From contig JANPYM010000001.1 of NCBI GenBank assembly GCA_025890175.1, positions 4,572,453-4,636,452 on the forward strand: a DNA stretch of 64,000 nt, read 5' to 3'. The notes beneath the pieces were generated by a model, which was not told where the DNA came from, made no database searches, and saw only the letters and a list, made by a program, of their open reading frames with translations. This stretch comes from Ciborinia camelliae. Its lineage: Eukaryota; Ascomycota; Leotiomycetes; Helotiales; Sclerotiniaceae. The first letter of the stretch is position 1. Each line of letters begins with the position of its first letter. A program made the position numbers and the translations under genes. Shown one piece after another: positions 21,862-33,406 of the stretch.

Positions 21862-22975
21862 TTATTTCTTCAACTTCTCGGTCAGTTCCGGGACTTTATC
21901 AAACAAATCCCCAACAAGCCCAACGTCAGCGACTTGAAAAATCGGCGCATCAGCATCTTTGTTAATTGCTGCAATGACCTTACTATCCTTCATCCCTGCC
22001 AAATGTTGAATAGCACCAGAGATACCTGCACATAAGTACAATTGTGGTGCTACAACCTTTCCGGTTTGACCGACTTGTAAGCTGTTGTCGGCATATCCAC
22101 TGTCTACAGCGGCTCTTGACGCTCCAATGGCAGCTCCTAAAACATCCGCCAAAGGCAACATTATTCTGTCAAACTCTTCCTTTGATTTCAATCCTCGGCC
22201 TCCAGATACTACTTTACCCGCAGTGGCGAGGTCCGGTCTATCTGATTTTGCAAGATCCTCCGACACCCACTCCGTCTGTGATTCAACCTTGGGATCTACA
22301 CCATCCTCAATTGATGCTGAGCCTCCCTCGGCTGCCGCTGGGGCAAACGCAGTTCCTCTAATAGTAATGATTTTGATTTCGTCCGAAGATTCGACAGTGG
22401 CAATTGCGTTACCAGCATAGATTGGTCTAACAAAGGTGTTCTCATTTTCAATTCCGGTAATATCTGATACTTGTTGGACATCGAGTAATGCGGCAACGCG
22501 GGGCATGAGATTCTTTCCAAAAGCTGTGTGTCCGGCAATGATATGTGTAAAGCCACCCTTCTTGATATTGTCTATCAATAAAGGAGCATAGTTTTCTGGC
22601 AGACCCTAAAGTAAAAGAATCAGAAAGTGTAATTCGACGTAATTGATTACTCGAGAAGGTAGACCTCACCTTGTCATATGCAGCATTGTCTACCGCAATG
22701 ATTTTTTCGATTCCTGCAACTTTAGCTGCTTCCTCAGCTACGGATTTGATATTGCTCCCTGCGATGAAAGCAGTTATTGACCCTCCCAATTTTTGTGCTG
22801 CGGTGACTGCTCCAAGTGATCCATGGTTAAGTTTGCCTTCCCTTTGTTCCAGGACGGCCAGTGAGGATAATAATCTTGCGAGTGCTGAGAGGGAAGCTAC
22901 TGGTGTAGGACCAGCTTGTGATCGTAATTGAGTACGCGCCTGGCGTAAGATAGATTGACCGGCTCTCGAAAGCAT
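21862..22975 (-). CDS. Electron transfer flavoprotein alpha subunit, mitochondrial
   Basis: Minus-strand exons 22975-22670 and 22605-21862 (64-bp intron) give 349 residues, the usual length. A basic, Ser-rich presequence (LSRAGQSILRQARTQLRSQ) precedes the N-terminal ETF domain (LGAVTAAQKLGGSITAFIAG, VAGIEKIIAVDNAAYDK, FTHIIAGHTAFGKNLMPRVA). The FAD-binding C-terminal domain shows VVSGGRGLKS, GASRAAVDSGY, QVGQTGKVVAPQLYLCAGIS and IAAINKDADAPIFQVADVGL. ETF accepts electrons from acyl-CoA and other dehydrogenases in the matrix and passes them to ETF-ubiquinone oxidoreductase. The yeast homologue is Aim45. Its stop codon lies 33 bp from that of arh1, so the 3' UTRs almost certainly overlap. Confidence 0.96.
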
Positions 22976-23541
22976 TGTTATGAATATGAAATTGAGGGAA
23001 GGAAAAATTGAAAGACTCAACTGTTGATGAACATTATCAATGGAATCCACCAAGTAACCTTACCCCATGTTTTGATCCTGCTATCGGAGTTGAGGCGCCG
23101 CTTCAAGCCGAGGGACCGGGTCCTTACTTTGCCTAGTACCAAGTTTTTTAGGTTGTGCCTGACTCCCGTGCGGCCCGACTCTTAGGTAAGGTGTAAACAC
23201 CTGGTGGATGTAATCACGTGAATCTTTTTAATTTTGGCTTTTTGACCTTTTGGCTCCATCTTCTTGAGCTTTAAGTCTAGCAAGCGAAACGCGACCTCCA
23301 TCCAGAAAATCATCAACGCGAACTACAGCAACACTGTTTGCGCCTCAAGCTCTCAATCGTTGATTACCACATAATTTTCTTTTGCATTAAGTCGTGCATC
23401 TGGATTCTGATCGGTTCGACGCGCATGAGACTTCGAACATCAATTTGGAGATCTACTGCGACTCCTGTTGCGCCAAGTTCAGACAGCGTTTACGAATAAA
23501 CCATTGCGACAGTTTTACCATTTTCAAAAACATAGCCAAAT
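22976..23541. promoter_or_regulatory. Divergent intergenic ETF alpha / rsc8
   Basis: Contains both promoters and leaders. Nothing coding is seen; no specific site is claimed. Confidence 0.45.
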
Positions 23542-25754
23542 ATGGAGGATAGTTCTCTAAACTTCAATTCGCCTGCCCCAGGTAGTAATGCCATTCTTGA
23601 GCAACCACCACTTGCCGCAGAATCCACTTCACCACCAAGTCAAGGGACAACTGGGCAGACTCAACCAGCAGAAGGTATGTACTATCACCTGTTGACACTA
23701 TACGTACTTTTTGACAACTAACTATTCGCAGATACACCAATGGGCGAAGCCGGTTCTGTCGATTCAGCCATCAAGAAAGATTCAACTGCGCCTGTTTCCG
23801 ATAACCCCCTCGATGCGCCTGATGCACCTCGCCCAGAAGCAGATGAATCCAAGGATGAGGAGATGGGCGATTCTCAAGCCCAAGATGAAGTGAAAGAAAG
23901 TAAAGAGGGCGATGGAGAGAACGGGACCACAGATGGACAGGTCGAGAAAACTAAAGCTTCGATCGAAGCGTCGGCAAGGGAACACCTCATATCACAAACA
24001 CATTCAACTATAATACCGAGTTATAGTAACTGGTTCGACATGCATGCTATTGCACCCGTCGAGAAGAAATCTTTGCCGGAGTTTTTCAATAACCGCAATC
24101 GCAGCAAGACCCCAGCCGTCTACAAGGATTATCGAGACTTCATGATCAATACCTACCGATTGAACCCTATAGAGTACTTGACGGTGACGGCATGCCGGAG
24201 GAATTTGGCTGGAGACGTTTGTGCTATTATGCGTGTTCATACCTTTCTAGAGCAATGGGGCTTGATAAATTATCAAGTATGCTAACTCTTACCTATTGAA
24301 CATTTCTTATTTGCTAACCAGTCTAGGTGGACGCACAACAACGACCTTCGCAAGTTGGCCCCCCGTTTACCGGTCATTTCAAGGTGATATGCGATACCCC
24401 CCGTGGCTTGCAGCCGTGGCAGCCTTCCGCCGACCCGATCGTTCTTCAGGGCAAGAAAAATGAAGATACAGAGGCCAAGGCAGTTGCAGAGCCAGCTCCT
24501 AAGTCAGACTTGAATCTGCAGATAGGACGCAACATCTACGACGCTACTGCCAAGGAAAACAAGCTCAGTGCAGACTCTAAAAAGCAAACAAACGGTGAGG
24601 GCGCGAGCACCAATGGCACTTCGGATATTGTTCAAAAATCCATTGAGGACATTGTGAAACCCCCAACAACCAAAATCCTCTGTTTTGTTTGCGGTGTTGA
24701 CTGCACTCGTGCCTACTACCATCATATGTCTCCGGCCGACCCAGCAGCTTCTGGAACCACTAAAGCCAAGTCTGATATTTGTTCAAACTGTTTCATGGAA
24801 AGTCGATACCCCCACAACCATGGTCGAATACAGTATCAAAGGATGGAGAACCCAACATATACCGCCGCTCCTGAAATTGCTCGTGACTGGAGTGATGGCG
24901 AGGTTCTGCGACTCTTGGAGGCTCTAGAGAGTAACGATGATGACTGGACGGCAGTCGCAGAGTATGTTGGTACCAGAACTAAAGAGGAGTGTGTGATCAA
25001 ATTCTTGCAATTTGAGATCGAAGATAAATACATTGATGTTGAGCCAAGCAGCACCGATAAACCCAACAAATCCATCGGTCTTGGCATGTTAGGCCCTGAA
25101 AACGGCATGCTTCCTTTCAGTCAGGCGGACAATCCACTAATGTCTGTGATTGGTTTCCTGGCAAGTCTTACAGACCCGAAGACTACAGCAGCTTCAGCTA
25201 GTAAGACGGTAGACGAGATGAAGAAAAGTCTACGAGAAAAGATTGAGAAGCCACAACGATCCGAAAAGGGAAAAGAAAAGGAGCCAGCTTTAGATTCTAT
25301 GGAGATTGATACTACTGAGTCGACTAAACAATCATTAAGTGATATTGCGGCTTTTCCGTTGCTTGCGGTCGCCGGTCGTGCTGGTGCCTTGGCGTCCCAC
25401 GAAGAACGTGAAATGACTCGCTTAGTATCAGCAGCGGTGAATATCACTTCAATGAAGCTAGATTTGAAACTAAAGCAATTTAACGAGATGGAGGATATTC
25501 TACAAGCGGAGCGAAGAGAGTTAGAAAGAGGTCGCCAACAACTCTTTTTGGACCGCCTGTCATTCAAAAAGCGTGTTAGAGATGTACAGGAAGGCTTAAA
25601 AACAGCCGCCGCCACCGGTGGAGAACAAGGAATTAAAATGGCACAAGATGTCATGCAAGGAGGGGAGAAAATGTCTTTTAATGGCGTTGCAGCTGCTCCA
25701 GGAAGCGTGCAACCTTTGAGTGCAGAAGGTCAGATTAAGAGTTATGATATCTAG
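23542..25754 (+). CDS. SWI/SNF and RSC complex subunit Rsc8/Swi3 type (SWIRM-ZZ-SANT)
   Basis: Chromatin-remodelling scaffold subunit. Exons 23542-23674, 23732-24276 and 24327-25754 (introns 57 and 50 bp) give 701 residues. Order: acidic disordered N-terminus; SWIRM domain (about 125-215) with [29 protein letters not shown] and [20 protein letters not shown]; a ZZ-like zinc finger with CFVCGVDC and CSNCF (first Cys about 345); SANT domain (about 414-458) [15 protein letters not shown] ... [15 protein letters not shown]; then a C-terminal coiled coil rich in E/R/L ([20 protein letters not shown]). This is the standard arrangement of fungal Rsc8/Ssr2. One such gene commonly serves both complexes in filamentous fungi, so I do not choose between Swi3 and Rsc8. 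Confidence 0.93.
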
Positions 25755-26036
25755 GAATGATGCAAGCAAGCAGGCGGCAGGGAATGGCTTGGCTTTAGGT
25801 ATTACAAGGCGCAATCGGGGTTGAATATGGAATATTTACTGGTTATTGCGTAATAAAATTGCGCATAAGTGTTTGTATTTTGAGATCTGGGAGGTGCCTT
25901 CAGACGAGAGGAGTCTTACGCGTTTACTTTTCATATCTGTTCTCGCGTACTTATGCCTGTGTATTCTTAAGATAATGAAGTGGCACTTATATCAGACTTA
26001 GATTCTACAATGGTGTAATATGTATGTGATATTGTG
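25755..26036. other. Convergent intergenic, 282 bp
   Basis: 3' flanks of the SWIRM gene and the SANT-domain gene. Nothing else seen. Confidence 0.5.
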
Positions 26037-28139
26037 CTAATCATCGCTATTATAAACTGCGTAAGATGTATGCTTGGTAGCGTTTCCTAGTTCATAACTT
26101 TCGTTGTGCTGGCCAGTCAGACCTCCAACAGTTTCTATACTCGGGTCGCGCGACGCATCTTCGCCATCCTCATCACTACCACTCTCAACCACATACTCTT
26201 TGCTCCTCACACCCATTTTCATTCTCGTTGCCATCCCTTTTGCTTCACGACTCTCCCTCAACCTCTGCCTCCGTTCTCTCCTCCCAACTCTTTCCCTATT
26301 CCTCACAAACTCCTCCTCGCCAACAACACCCATGATCTCCCATTCACCCCAAAATTCCCTCGCCCTCCATTCCCCCCCATCATTTTCTCCCTCTCCCTCC
26401 ATTCTCTTGGCAGGTTTCTCGGGTATTTCTTCATCTTCCTCGGCTTTGAAATCCAGAGGTGGATCTTGTCCTAATAATTTCCAAATACGCTGTTCTTCAA
26501 ATTTACTGGCTTGTGTATCGATGGCGGAAACGTGGGTTTCGAGTGCTTGTTCGTAGGCCTCGGGTGAGAGGTGGGATTTGCGTTGGGAGCATGATTGGGA
26601 TTGCGATTGAGAGGGAGAGTTTTGAGTAAAAGGGTTGTCGCTGAAATGATCGGATGTATCGGAATTCTCGGAGTCGTCGATGTCGGAGTCGACGAAGGAA
26701 TCGGATGAGGATGTGTATACTTCTGATAAATCTTCGGGGTGATCTACTGTATGTAAACAATTGCGAGAACTAGATCTGCTCCTCCTTTGGTTGTATTGTT
26801 TACGTAGTTCGTTTTCGACCTCTGGGTATGTCATTATTGAGTTGCTGAGTTCGTGGTGGCGAGAAATGGAAAGATGATTTCTTCTGGCACATTTTATCCA
26901 AAATTCATTGCTGTTAGGGTCCATTTTCAGAATCTTGGTAGCAGCTTCTACGTCATTGATGTTGATATCCGCCGCTTTGGTTTTATTCGAGTCCATGGCT
27001 CGAATTCTTGACATTGTGCAGAAAAGAACGGTTGAGATGAGACGTTTCGTAATACTGACTGTAAGTGAATAAAAATCTTCGAAAGCAGTTGCACGGATAG
27101 CGGGGGTTTCTCCACGTTCTCCTATTTGCCTCCAATTGTCCTCCAATCTGGGCTCTGACGGGTTCATAAACACTCTCTCTGATAGTGCAAGCCAGTTTTT
27201 TAGGTTCAGAAGGCTGACTGCTGGCAGCAAATTCTGCACATCCTCGTCATCTTTCATTTTGCTTGCACTGGGTTTCCGTTCTAGCAATTTGCTCACTTCT
27301 TCGGTAAGGAGCCAATATTCACCCCATTTAGCTTCCTCGATATGCTCCTCATATCGCTCTTGTCGCAGAGCAAGGCCATCCGCTGCTCGCTCAATGAGTT
27401 CGCAACATTCGGTAGTAAATTCCACCGCAGCTGGAAATTCTGTAATATCCAACAGTCGCGCATCGTCTATTTTCTTCTCTTTCAATGTTTGGTGCAGTAT
27501 TTGTAGATATTCCTGCACCTCAACTTCCGATTTAGTCCCAATCCGTGCAGCAATAGCTTTCACGTTATCCCTACCCAATCTTGATAATCCAGTAAAGAAC
27601 ACGTCCTTCTCCTCAGAAGACCATAACGAACAACCAATCTGACTGCCTTCCAATGGAATGTTGTCCTCGTGAATCGACCTCGCTCCTGCATCATGAATCT
27701 CATTGTTCAAAAGGTTGCGATAATCTTTACTGTAGAAGTCTTTAATGCGTTTTGTCCTCGCCGAATTTCCATTCGATCGTTCTAGTTTCCGCTTTTTGGA
27801 TCTGGGACGATAGGCTCCTCTTGTCGGTATGGGGATGTCTTCCACGTCAGGAGGTACAAAGGTAGCGGCCCATTTGAGTGCATCTGCACTTATCCATTCA
27901 TCCGTATATTTGTTATCTGGATGTGGGTTTGCTAGAGTACTCAAATAAGAATCACTTTCTCCTTCCGAAGGTACATCGTCTTCTTCATCTCTTTCCAGCA
28001 CTCGAGAAACACTTGCACGCGCTCTGTTATCATGTGATATTTGCTGAAAATCGCTGTCAGAGTTCTCATAGGCTGATCCTGAGTCGGGTTCTGGAATATC
28101 AAATGGGCCTTCAAATGGATCAGAATTGTTAGAATCCAT
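26037..28139 (-). CDS. SANT-domain protein, Rrn5-like (RNA polymerase I upstream activation factor)
   Basis: Single exon of 700 residues. A very acidic N-terminus leads to a basic patch RPRSKKRKLER (111-121), then one SANT/Myb repeat at about 171-215 (SLWSSEEKDVFFTGLSRLGR ... IGTKSEVEVQEYLQIL). The SANT sequence and the following helical region (FTTECCELIERAADGLALRQ ... AKWGEYWLLTEEVSKLLE) resemble fungal Rrn5, part of the UAF complex that directs Pol I to rDNA promoters. The C-terminal third is Ser/Asp-rich then Arg/Glu-rich. The SANT domain is clear; assignment to Rrn5 is from recalled family similarity and could be tested by profile search. It is divergent from irc3, 541 bp away. Confidence 0.65.
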   Translation of the reverse strand: MDSNNSDPFEGPFDIPEPDSGSAYENSDSDFQQISHDNRARASVSRVLERDEEDDVPSEGESDSYLSTLANPHPDNKYTDEWISADALKWAATFVPPDVEDIPIPTRGAYRPRSKKRKLERSNGNSARTKRIKDFYSKDYRNLLNNEIHDAGARSIHEDNIPLEGSQIGCSLWSSEEKDVFFTGLSRLGRDNVKAIAARIGTKSEVEVQEYLQILHQTLKEKKIDDARLLDITEFPAAVEFTTECCELIERAADGLALRQERYEEHIEEAKWGEYWLLTEEVSKLLERKPSASKMKDDEDVQNLLPAVSLLNLKNWLALSERVFMNPSEPRLEDNWRQIGERGETPAIRATAFEDFYSLTVSITKRLISTVLFCTMSRIRAMDSNKTKAADININDVEAATKILKMDPNSNEFWIKCARRNHLSISRHHELSNSIMTYPEVENELRKQYNQRRSRSSSRNCLHTVDHPEDLSEVYTSSSDSFVDSDIDDSENSDTSDHFSDNPFTQNSPSQSQSQSCSQRKSHLSPEAYEQALETHVSAIDTQASKFEEQRIWKLLGQDPPLDFKAEEDEEIPEKPAKRMEGEGENDGGEWRAREFWGEWEIMGVVGEEEFVRNRERVGRRERRQRLRESREAKGMATRMKMGVRSKEYVVESGSDEDGEDASRDPSIETVGGLTGQHNESYELGNATKHTSYAVYNSDD

Positions 28140-28680
28140 ATGGGCTATCGATCTTTATAGCGCATTAATCGATAAAGGTGTTGTGCTCCTCTTCTCGTCC
28201 ACATACTAGGTAGCTTGCGATGAGACGGGACGTGACGTGACGCGGATCGAAACTTAGCCTTCTGTTGAGTTTTGACTTTCCAATAATGTAAAAATGTAAT
28301 TGCGCTTTGGTAAATTTTATTTGTTGGAATACTTATTGATATAAAGCCACAGTATGTGGCGTCATGATTCAATCAATGTCACTAGCCACATGAATGGAGC
28401 TGAATCAAAAATGTTATTAGATGTTACCAGATGTTACCAGATGTTACTAGATGTTACTGGAGGGGAAATGTAAAAATGTAGATTCAGCCTATAATACAGC
28501 TAAGCCAATACAGGGATTGTTGAAAACTTGAAAGCAGAAAAAAAACACGTTTTGAAGGTACATACCTACGTTAGGTAGGTAGGTAGGTAGGTACCTAGTT
28601 AAGGCAAGTCGCGGCTATCACTATCGCGCTTAAAGAAAAACAGATCTGACTTCGATTTATCACGACAGTTACAGATCACC
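28140..28680. other. Divergent intergenic with 10-bp tandem repeat
   Basis: Promoter region between the SANT gene and irc3. It holds five 10-bp repeats at 28411-28460 and a TAGGTAGGTAGG-type tract at about 28560-28605. Confidence 0.6.
28411..28460. repeat. Five tandem copies of ATGTTACCAG (10 bp)
   Basis: Reads ATGTTATTAG, ATGTTACCAG, ATGTTACCAG, ATGTTACTAG, ATGTTACTGG without gaps. Confidence 0.8.
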
Positions 28681-30755
28681 ATGCCTCCCAATTCGAGAGG
28701 GCTATTAGGGCTGTTAGGGCCATTTTCAAGGTCATGCCGACCTTTAATATCACCAAGCTCAGTCAGAAGTTATGCACGAGCTGCCTCCCTCTCTAAAGTG
28801 CAGAAAACATTCGTTGCGAGTCCTCATCAACCCATTGTTTTGAGGCAATACCAGGAAGAATGTATTCAAGCAGTACTCTCTCATTTGGATCAAGGTCACA
28901 AGCGCATGGGTGTATCTTTAGCTACCGGAAGCGGAAAGACTGTACGTACATTTATTCGTATCAAATATCATCATTTTCCTGTACTCATCACATTTTGCAG
29001 GTGATCTTTACACAACTGATTGATCGAGTTCAACCCCACACTGAGATTGCAACCCAAACACTAATTTTGGCTCACCGACAAGAATTGGTTGAACAAGCAG
29101 CTCGCCATTGTCAAAATGCTTACCCAAACAAACGAATTGAAATAGAGATGGGGAGAATGCATGCTACTGGGTATGCAGATATCATTGTGGCAAGTATTCA
29201 AAGTATTGGATCCGGTGACCGGATCGAAAAATTCGATCCTGCTCGTTTCAAGTTGATACTTGTTGATGAGGCACATCACATTGCTGCACGACAATACTTG
29301 AGGGCTTTAGCTCATTTTGGATTATCCGAAAAGCGAGAAGGCTCTCCTGCTCTCGTAGGAGTTTCGGCCACTTTATCCCGCAATGATGGGTTGAAGTTAG
29401 GTGTTGCTCTTGATCAGATTGTATATCATAAAGATTATATTGATATGATTGAAGACAGTTGGCTGTCGGGCGTCATCTTCACTACCGTACAGTCGACGGC
29501 CGACATCTCTTCCGTGAAGAAGGGTCCGAATGGAGATTTTCAAACTGGAGAGTTGTCTCAGGTTGTCAACACTGATCAAATAAACGAGCTCACTGTGCGG
29601 AGTTGGTTTGCAAAAGCCAAAGGAAGGAAATCTACACTAGTCTTTTGTGTCGATCTTGCTCACGTTGGAGGATTAACCAACAAGTTCCGTGAATATGGGA
29701 TTGATGCACAATTCGTCACGGGCGACACTCCAAAGATCGAACGGAGTGCAAGACTGGATGCTTTCAGGAATGGAGAGTTCCCAGTGTTGATTAATTGTGG
29801 AGTCTTTACTGAAGGAACTGATATTCCGAATATTGACTGCGTGTTATTGGCAAGACCTACTAAATCGCGCAATTTGCTCGTACAAATGATTGGTCGAGGT
29901 ATGAGATTACATCCCGGGAAGGAGAATTGTCACATCATTGATATGGTTACCACTCTTTCGATTGGTATTGTAACAACACCAACACTGTTCGGCCTTGATC
30001 CTTCCGAACTCATCGACGAAGCTAATCCGGATGATATGAAATCGCTCAAAGAACGAAAGGAAGAGGAAGAGGAAAGAAAAAGAAAGGCCGAAGATGCGTT
30101 AGCCGAAGCCCCTCCAACATTAGCAAGCTCGAATATCAAGACTGTGAGTTTTACCGATTATGGTTCTGTCTATGATCTTATTGAGGACATCTCTGGGGAA
30201 CGACATATCAGAACCATCTCCCCTTTTGCATGGGTATTCATTGGTTCGGACAAATACGTTTTGAGTAATTCAAATGGATCTTACATAAAGATTGAGAAAG
30301 AGTTAAACAATTCGGAAGAGACGTTCACCATCACCGAGACTGTTGCGTTAGCTCGTCTGGGGGCTTCCAAGTCGAAATCGCCATTTGCGAAGCCGCGCAA
30401 ACTTGCCACTGCAGTAACCATGTTGGATGCCATTCATGCAGCTGATACATATGCAGCCAAAAAATATCCTCCTCAGTTTATCAATAGAAAAAATTCCTGG
30501 AGAAATAAACCCGCAACTGAGGGGCAATTAGCGTTCCTCAATAAGCTTCGGCCGCAGGACGATCAATTGACCTCTGCAGACGTTACGAAAGGCAACGCTG
30601 CAGATATGATTACAAAAGTTAAGCATGGCGCAAAGGGGAGGTTTGCTAGTTTAGAGGCAGAAAAAAGGCGAGGAGACAGATCGAGGTTGAAGTTAGAGCA
30701 GGACGCTGTTTTGGCAGAGAGAGAAAAGGTTAGTATCGGGCCTCTTACCAATTGA
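28681..30755 (+). CDS. irc3: Mitochondrial DEAH-type helicase Irc3
   Basis: Superfamily 2 double-stranded DNA helicase that maintains mitochondrial DNA in yeast. Exons 28681-28941 and 29001-30755 (59-bp intron) give 671 residues. A basic Ser-rich presequence is followed by the Q-like region [17 protein letters not shown], Walker A ATGSGKT (81-87, ending exactly at the intron), [15 protein letters not shown] (motif Ia), DEAH (176-179), GVSATLSR (motif III) and, in the second RecA domain, [32 protein letters not shown] (motif V) and [10 protein letters not shown] (motif VI). The C-terminal extension (about 370-671) is typical of Irc3. The first ATG giving the presequence was taken as start. Confidence 0.93.
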
Positions 30756-31681
30756 AGAGTCAATGGTAAACGGTTTGTATTGTATCTCTGTTTCCCTATA
30801 AATTATGTAACTATGTTCATCAAACGACAGGTTGTCTTTTCTACCTAGATAAAGCTAGAGTCAATTTGACTGTTCGGCTCTTCACTGTACCTTCTGTTTT
30901 TGCCCATATAATGCTATTGCCATTACGTTAAACATAATGTAAAACTTTCATTTCTTTCAACAATTGGTGAATCTAACCTACTCCTTTCTAGCCTACTCCT
31001 TATTATCCGAGTAATGTTAAGAATGTTTTTAATGTTTTTATCTACTAATCATTTAATGTTTTATTCACTCGGGTGCATTCATTCTCAACTCTCTACAGTC
31101 CACTCAACCAAGGTCGTTCATAATTGGACATATGGAAACCATCATCGTGAGCTTGAGTTTATGGCCTCACGGCCTTGTAGACTCGACGGGGATACTTAAA
31201 TAACAATAGGTAACCTTGACTTCTTCCATTGATGTTTATATATCAACTTCTCTGGTAATTATCTTATTTCCTTCTACATCCTTCCATCATTCCTTGTCAA
31301 AACAAGTTCTTCAAGGAAACATCCACCCTTTGCCCATGGTACAATCTAGGCACAATCTAGGCACAATTTTTTCTTACATTAACTTTGACAGAATAGCTGC
31401 TAGCTAACTACTAGTCAACTACTAGTCATAATCACTTCAATTTATCAACTTGTTGGAGGTCTTAGTTTATCTCAAGGCTAAAATACTAAGTAAGTTTCTT
31501 CCCACATACTAACGCCAGACAGACGTAACTATGATGTACCAAAAGAGAAAAAAATTAACTTCTGTTCTTCCTTCAGGGTCTCTTCACTGTATCGATAATT
31601 GTTAGCACAAATCTTCTTCAACACCAACCCATACCAAGGGAAGGATATATCTAGCTTTCCTTCCAATTAACAGCATTACAG
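30756..31681. other. Intergenic, nothing coding seen
   Basis: AT-rich 3' flank of irc3 and promoter/leader of the next gene. Short local direct repeats occur (CACAATCTAGG at about 31350; ACTACTAGTCA at about 31410). Confidence 0.5.
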
Positions 31682-33406
31682 ATGGTATCATTGCAGAATC
31701 ATCTCGCCATGGAATCGCCAGTCATACCCACCCATGATTCAATCTTCTTTGATGCGGAAACCACGCCAGCCCCCATTTTTAATAATGGTGCCAGTTCACT
31801 TGAAGACACCTCCCCAGGCTCTGAAGCTGTGGCATCTGAGAGTAAAGATTCATCAGCTTATAGATATCTAGCCATTCGACCTCGAAATGATTCGAATCCT
31901 CGTGCATCACATAACCGATCTGGCCAGAATCCTGAGAAAGCTATACCCATCACCCAAAGAAGAGTGAAAACCAGCATCAAGCATCCTTACACAGGTCTTG
32001 ATTTCCCTTATAGCTACACCGAATTTGAGCCTACCGGTGCGATAACCATCAAGGGCTTCGTCCATCAACCAGCACCCGAGAATGTCGAACTTCCCGCTTC
32101 AAAGCCAGACGAGCCAGAAGAACCGTGGAAGCTCTTTCCACCACCAGCAAATGCTGCCTATACAGGTTTGGGAAGAAAGTCCGAAGAGGAGTACGATCCC
32201 CAACCATTCGATACTTTTGATGTGGCCCTTGATGGAGCTGGACTCGCCATTAAGAATAAAACATCTCCCCAAAACACTGTGTCTGCAGGAACTGCAAATA
32301 CCGGACAAGGATCATCCACTGGTGATATGGTAGCCACGGGAATAAGCTTTACAAAAAAGTCATGGGTAGAATATGAACCTTCAGCTAGTGGTGAGATCTA
32401 CAATGGGTAAGTCTATTAATTCCTATTCTTTTCAGAAATTCATGAGCCATGTCTCATCCCGGTACATGATTCATACTACATATTCCTCCCCAAGCTCTTA
32501 CCAATTTATAATTACTAACGCTTCGGCACTTACAGAGATGAGCAAAAGGCAGACTTTATCAGAAATTTGGACCAAGGAGCACAGATCGAATACTGCAAGA
32601 AATGCAAAGAGACACACATTCCACCTGGATCTCCCCTCACACTTCCAGAGAGAGACACATGTGGTGCATATCTTCCTGAATGGTTTTCGACGGAGGGAGT
32701 GGACAAACCATGGGCCAATTTCATGCAAATGGTCAATCATTGGGTCCTTCTGAGTGAAATCGAGCAGGGATATACTCACAAGGAGAACCCCGAACGTCCT
32801 ATCTGGAACCTAGAATATCATGATACTCATTCAAAATGGAAACAGATTGGACGATCTAGGGGACGAGGAGGATGGTGGAAATGTCGAAAGGGACCCGATG
32901 CTACCCGTGCCGAAAGATCATGCCGAGTTTGCACTTCAAAATATGCCGTCGAAAATGACGATGAAGAAAGAGCCAAAAGACTTAATACGACTGTAGAAGA
33001 GTGCAAAGCAAAGATTGAAGACTGGGTTACGGAAATGGTCAAGAAAGGTGGACTTCGAGATAAAGAAGCTGTACTTGCCATGTGGCGTACAAATGGCATT
33101 CCGCAACATTATGGACCACGGGCTTTGAAAAATGGCATGTACCCGGTCACAGAGGGAACACGCCGGGTCACAGAAATATTGGCGGCACCACGAACTTTTT
33201 TTTCTCCGGAGCAAATGTTTTCAGAAAGATTATTCAAAGGAAATAGGAATCGACACCCGACCCGCAAATCTACTGAGAAAGCTCTCGAGACTATTGCACC
33301 GGACAGCGATCTCAGCTCATCTGCCTCTAACACTCCTCCTTCAGTTGGGCAACCTGATGCTCTATCTGAAACTCTTGTTAGAGTTCATCTCACCATGAGA
33401 TCTTGA
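31682..33406 (+). CDS. Hypothetical protein with paired Cys motifs, 531 aa
   Basis: Not recognised. Exons 31682-32406 and 32536-33406 (129-bp intron, GTAAGT...ACAG) give 531 residues. The N-terminal 240 residues are low-complexity with Pro/Ser/Asp and include TQRRVKTSIKHPYTGLDFPY and YEPSASGEIYNG. The second half looks folded: YCKKCKETHIPPG, RDTCGAYLPEWFS, WANFMQMVNHWVLLSEIEQGY, a Trp-rich stretch (IWNLEYHDTHSKWKQIGR, GGWWKCRKGPDATR) and SCRVC, then a charged helix and KEAVLAMWRTNGIPQHYGPR. The CxxC, single Cys and CxxC could bind a metal. No signal peptide or membrane segment. An in-frame ATG 27 bp downstream is an alternative start. Probably restricted to related fungi; function unknown. 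Confidence 0.75.
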
